NCBI RefSeq assembly: GCF_008802355.1
Contig: NZ_VZRA01000003.1
Location: 504,361-568,360, forward strand
Length of the DNA stretch: 64,000 bases
Reading direction: 5' to 3'
Source: Oryzomonas sagensis
GTDB taxonomy: Bacteria; Desulfobacterota; Desulfuromonadia; Geobacterales; Pseudopelobacteraceae
Part shown: positions 61,309 through 64,000 of the stretch, piece by piece
Layout: each line of letters opens with the position of its first letter
How positions within the stretch are numbered: position 1 is the stretch's first letter
Notes under the pieces: generated by a model
What the model saw: the letters and a program-made list of their open reading frames with translations, nothing else
What the model was told of the DNA's origin: nothing
The model's database searches: none
Translations under genes and position numbers: made by a program

Positions 61309-62382
61309 TCAGCGCGGGATGAACTCCTCCCGGGACGCAATCCTTTCCAACGCCGCCACGATGAGCTTGGCGGCATCCTCAAGATCCCCCAGGGAAACGG
61401 TTTCCACCGGCGTGTGCATGTAACGGAGCGGGATCTTGACCAGGGCCGTGGCCACACCGTTGCGGGAGATCTGCATGACGTTGGCGTCGGTGCCAGTGGC
61501 CCGGGGATTGGCGGTGTGCTGTACGTCGATCTTTTCCTTGTCGGCCGCTGCGGAGAGCAGGTCGAAGAGATGGGGGTTGATATTGGCCCCGCGGGTCAGG
61601 ATCGGCCCTTTGCCCAAGGCTACCTCGCCGTTGTGCTTCTTTTCCACATCCGGCTGATCGGTGGCAAAATCCACCTCGACACAGATACCTACGTCCGGGT
61701 TGACGGCATAGCAACTGGTGGTGCCGCCCCGCAGGCCGATTTCCTCCTGGACGGATGAAACGCCGTAGAGATCCACGGCCAGTTTTTTCTTGCCGGCCGC
61801 CACCAGACGCAGCACCTCGGCCACCACGAAGCAGCCCGCCTTGTCGTCGAAGCCGCGCGACGACACCCGGTCCCCCGCCAAACGGGTGAAGGCGCTCTCG
61901 AACGTGACCGCATCGCCGACCCTCACCAGCTTCTGGGCCTCCTTCTTATCCTTGGCGCCGATATCGATGTACTGGGACTCCAGCTTGACCACGGTCTCCC
62001 GGTCCTTGGCGTCCATCAGATGGATCGGTTTCTTGCCGATCACGCCCGCCAGAGGGCCGCCAGCAGTATGGACATTGACCCGCTTGCCGGCCGTCAAGTG
62101 GGCATCCACCCCGCCCACGGCAGCGAAGTAGAGGAACCCTTTGTCGTCGATGTACTTGACCTGCAGGCCGATCTCGTCGGTATGCCCCACGATCATGACC
62201 CGCGGCAGGTCCTTACCCTTGCCGGAGATGCGGGCAAAGACATTGCCCATCACGTCGGTGGTCAACTCGTCGCAGTAGGGGGCGACATAGTCGCGAAAGA
62301 CCCGCTGGGCCGGCTGTTCGTAGCCGGAAGGACTCGGGGCGTCGAGAAGTTTTTCCAGAAATGCCAGTGATTCTTTACGCAT
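61309..62382 (-). CDS. M42 family metallopeptidase
   Basis: A 357-residue dinuclear-zinc aminopeptidase of the M42 (FrvX/TET) family. Expected metal ligands are His in GHTDEIG, Asp in SRGFDDKAGC, Glu in VQEEIGLRG, Asp/Glu in CVEVDFATD and His in RYMHTPVE. These proteins form tetrahedral dodecamers that digest peptides. The ATG at 62382 is preceded by GAGGTGTAAGTC. It lies three bases after the radical SAM stop, so both are one operon. Confidence 0.9.
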   Translation of the reverse strand: MRKESLAFLEKLLDAPSPSGYEQPAQRVFRDYVAPYCDELTTDVMGNVFARISGKGKDLPRVMIVGHTDEIGLQVKYIDDKGFLYFAAVGGVDAHLTAGKRVNVHTAGGPLAGVIGKKPIHLMDAKDRETVVKLESQYIDIGAKDKKEAQKLVRVGDAVTFESAFTRLAGDRVSSRGFDDKAGCFVVAEVLRLVAAGKKKLAVDLYGVSSVQEEIGLRGGTTSCYAVNPDVGICVEVDFATDQPDVEKKHNGEVALGKGPILTRGANINPHLFDLLSAAADKEKIDVQHTANPRATGTDANVMQISRNGVATALVKIPLRYMHTPVETVSLGDLEDAAKLIVAALERIASREEFIPR

Positions 62383-62385
62383 GAC

Positions 62386-63444
62386 TTACACCTCGCTGAT
62401 GTTGTAATTCAAATCTGTTACAATATTGCCTTTAAAGCATTGCCCAAAGTATTCAACCGTAACTTCTTCCAGCAAAAGCGAATCATCAGGGACAACCCTG
62501 ACAGGGATGCCGGATGGCCGCAGGCGCATCAAGTTGCGCCGTTTTTGGCCGATCACGTCCGAGACCCGCGCAGGATGGCAGGTCACACTGAAAGGCGCAT
62601 CGTCGGGCACAGCCGCTGCGATCTGCCGCACCAGATCAAAATACAACTCCGAACGCACCAACTGACCGAGCGCCGGGTGCCAGCAACCGGCCAGCACCGT
62701 TGCGCTGTTCAACCCATCGCCGGCCTGGAGGCCGATGCGGATGACATCAATCCCATCCCGCATGGCGCGATGCAGAAGCTGCTTGCAGAGCGCAATGCCC
62801 TGTTCCAAATCCAGGGGGTGGTATTCGCCCGTTTGATAACTCCGGGCCAACGGTGTCCCCGCCAGCACCACTACCGGGTAGAACCGCACAAAATCCGCCC
62901 CGGCTGCGATTACCCGCTCCAGCGACCTGAACGCAGCGGCGGGAGTATCGCCCGGAAGGCCGGGCATCAACTGGGCCCCGGCAACCAGGCCCTGTTCCCT
63001 GAGGCAGCGCAGAGCAGCCTCGGATGCGGCCGCGTCATGCCCCCGGCCGCTCAGCGCCAGGACGCCGTCATCCATGGACTGCACGCCGATCTCGACGACA
63101 GTGACACCTTGGCCGGCCAGGCGGCGCGCCGTAGCGCCATCCAGACAGTCCGGCCGGGTGGAGACCCTGACCGACCGCACAACGCCGTTTTCCAGAAAGG
63201 ACTGAACAGGGGCCAGCAACTCATCCTGCACCTGTTCCGGCAGGGCGGAAAAACTGCCGCCGAAAAAGGCCACCTCCAGGGGGCGCCCGGCGGCGGAACG
63301 CTGCCAGGAACCGATGGTGGTGCTAATCTGCTGCCGGCTCGGCAGAGTGCCGCAGGAGCCGGAAATGACGCGCTGGTCACAGAATACACACGCGTGGGGG
63401 CACCCCTGGTGACTGATGAAGAAGGGAACCGTGACCGCTCTCAC
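62386..63444 (-). CDS. radical SAM protein, Elp3-like
   Basis: A 352-residue radical SAM enzyme. The cluster motif CPHACVFC is at 15-22. FFGGSFSALP, VEIGVQSMDD and LMPGLPGDTP match the Elp3-like/oxygen-independent coproporphyrinogen group (Elongator-type barrel). The acetyltransferase part of Elp3 is absent, so tRNA wobble modification is not assured. The start is GTG at 63444, one base after the rnc stop. Confidence 0.85.
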   Translation of the reverse strand: MRAVTVPFFISHQGCPHACVFCDQRVISGSCGTLPSRQQISTTIGSWQRSAAGRPLEVAFFGGSFSALPEQVQDELLAPVQSFLENGVVRSVRVSTRPDCLDGATARRLAGQGVTVVEIGVQSMDDGVLALSGRGHDAAASEAALRCLREQGLVAGAQLMPGLPGDTPAAAFRSLERVIAAGADFVRFYPVVVLAGTPLARSYQTGEYHPLDLEQGIALCKQLLHRAMRDGIDVIRIGLQAGDGLNSATVLAGCWHPALGQLVRSELYFDLVRQIAAAVPDDAPFSVTCHPARVSDVIGQKRRNLMRLRPSGIPVRVVPDDSLLLEEVTVEYFGQCFKGNIVTDLNYNISEV

Positions 63445-63445
63445 G

Positions 63446-64000
63446 TCAGCGTTCCCGATTGGATGAAAGCCGTTCCAACGCCTGTGCAGCCGCGGCCTGC
63501 TGGGCTGTTTTTTTCGACCGGCCCTCGCCCTCCCCCATCACGTCCCCCCCCACCAGCAACTGAAAATGGAACAGCCGGTCGTGGGGAGGGCCGGACTCTG
63601 CGCTCAGCCGGTATTCCGGCGGCGGCAGGCTTCTGGCCGAGAGCAGTTCCTGTAACTCGCTCTTGGCATCCCGCCCGACCTCCCGGCTGTCGGGGGCGGC
63701 AAGCAGGTTGCTGAACAGGCGCGACACCAGGGCACGGGCGGCTTCCAATCCCCCATCCTGATAGACTGCGGCGATCAGGGCCTCAAGGACATCCGACAGG
63801 ATCGAGTCCTTGCTGCGGCCCGAGGTTTGCTCCTCGCCCCGCCCGAGACGAATAAAACCGCCAAGTTCAAGGGAACGGGCCAGGTTTGCCAGAGTCCCCT
63901 GCCCTGCCAGATGGGCCCGAGAACGGGAGAGGTCCCCTTCATGCCAGCCGGGGAAACGGGAATAGAGCATCTCGGCCAGCACCATGCCCAACACGGCATC
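63446..64000 (-). CDS. rnc: ribonuclease III (5' end outside window)
   Basis: The last 184 codons and stop of RNase III, which cuts double-stranded RNA in rRNA processing. The visible catalytic domain begins at DAVLGMVLAEMLY, the end of the signature ERLEFLGDAVL, and includes DVLEALIAAVYQDGG. The dsRNA-binding domain at the C-terminus is seen in DAKSELQELLSARSLPPPEY and GRSKKTAQQAAAAQALERL. About 45 N-terminal residues lie beyond the right edge. It is upstream of the radical SAM gene in the same operon. Confidence 0.93.
   Translation of the reverse strand, partial: DAVLGMVLAEMLYSRFPGWHEGDLSRSRAHLAGQGTLANLARSLELGGFIRLGRGEEQTSGRSKDSILSDVLEALIAAVYQDGGLEAARALVSRLFSNLLAAPDSREVGRDAKSELQELLSARSLPPPEYRLSAESGPPHDRLFHFQLLVGGDVMGEGEGRSKKTAQQAAAAQALERLSSNRER

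Overview
This 64 kb window is chromosomal DNA, about 60% GC, from what looks like a Geobacter-type bacterium (Desulfuromonadales/Geobacterales). The inference rests on gene content: a four-gene [NiFe] hydrogenase operon in the order small subunit, large subunit, cytochrome b, protease (the Geobacter hyaSLBP layout), a B12-dependent class II ribonucleotide reductase, a DUF4070 B12-binding radical SAM protein, a PilZ protein, a CheX phosphatase, DUF4410 and zinc-dependent phospholipase C-like proteins, and guaB-guaA. The species cannot be fixed from sequence alone. About 55 protein genes were found, with no rRNA, tRNA, prophage or intact insertion sequence. The window is mostly housekeeping genes in short, translationally coupled operons.

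Layout. 1-4.8 kb: a PilZ gene cut by the left edge, an M23 peptidase coupled to a two-domain class II aldolase-like protein, a B12 radical SAM enzyme and the remnant of a two-component system. 4.8-15 kb: a MipA/OmpV porin-like protein, then on the minus strand cydDC, rlmB, pyrF, a PIN-PhoH ATPase, a cysteine desulfurase-like enzyme and a secreted beta-helix protein. 15-20.8 kb (plus): nrdJ, a phospholipase C-like protein, an EamA transporter and a CCA-adding-type nucleotidyltransferase. 20.8-26.2 kb (minus): a NodIJ-like ABC exporter, a small hydrolase, a UbiD decarboxylase and a TPR protein. 26.6-31.9 kb (plus): a full branched-chain amino acid transporter, livKHMGF, and a CBS protein. 31.9-37.1 kb (minus): a TPR lipoprotein followed by a peptide ABC binding protein and two permeases, with no ATPase genes nearby. 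37.2-43.2 kb (plus): a kinase fusion and then a signalling module. 43.2-47.4 kb (minus): the hydrogenase. 47.6-57.9 kb: ppk1, a UvrD/Rep helicase, a macro-domain protein, DUF4410, a DUF255 protein, a YkgJ protein, a polysaccharide deacetylase and CheX. 57.9-64 kb (minus): guaA, guaB, an M42 peptidase, a radical SAM protein and rnc, cut by the right edge.

The most unusual system lies at 38784-43165. A tiny two-helix membrane protein is translationally coupled to a 1082-residue sodium:solute-symporter protein whose tail carries a STAC-like linker, a GAF-like domain and a SpoIIE/PP2C phosphatase. Downstream come a STAS anti-sigma-factor antagonist and an RsbW-like ATPase. This reads as a transporter-type sensor wired to partner switching, parallel to CbrA-type SSS-STAC histidine kinases but with a phosphatase output.

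Other notable signals are a hydrogenase small subunit whose proximal cluster has Cys-Ala-Gly-Asp where CxxC is usual; two families of non-coding inverted-repeat elements (five copies of a 'CCACAGAGACACAGAG' type and two copies of a 180-188 bp type whose outer arms differ between copies yet stay complementary); a lone type I-E-like CRISPR repeat next to a strong hairpin between guaB and the M42 gene; and a perfect hairpin between livK and livH.
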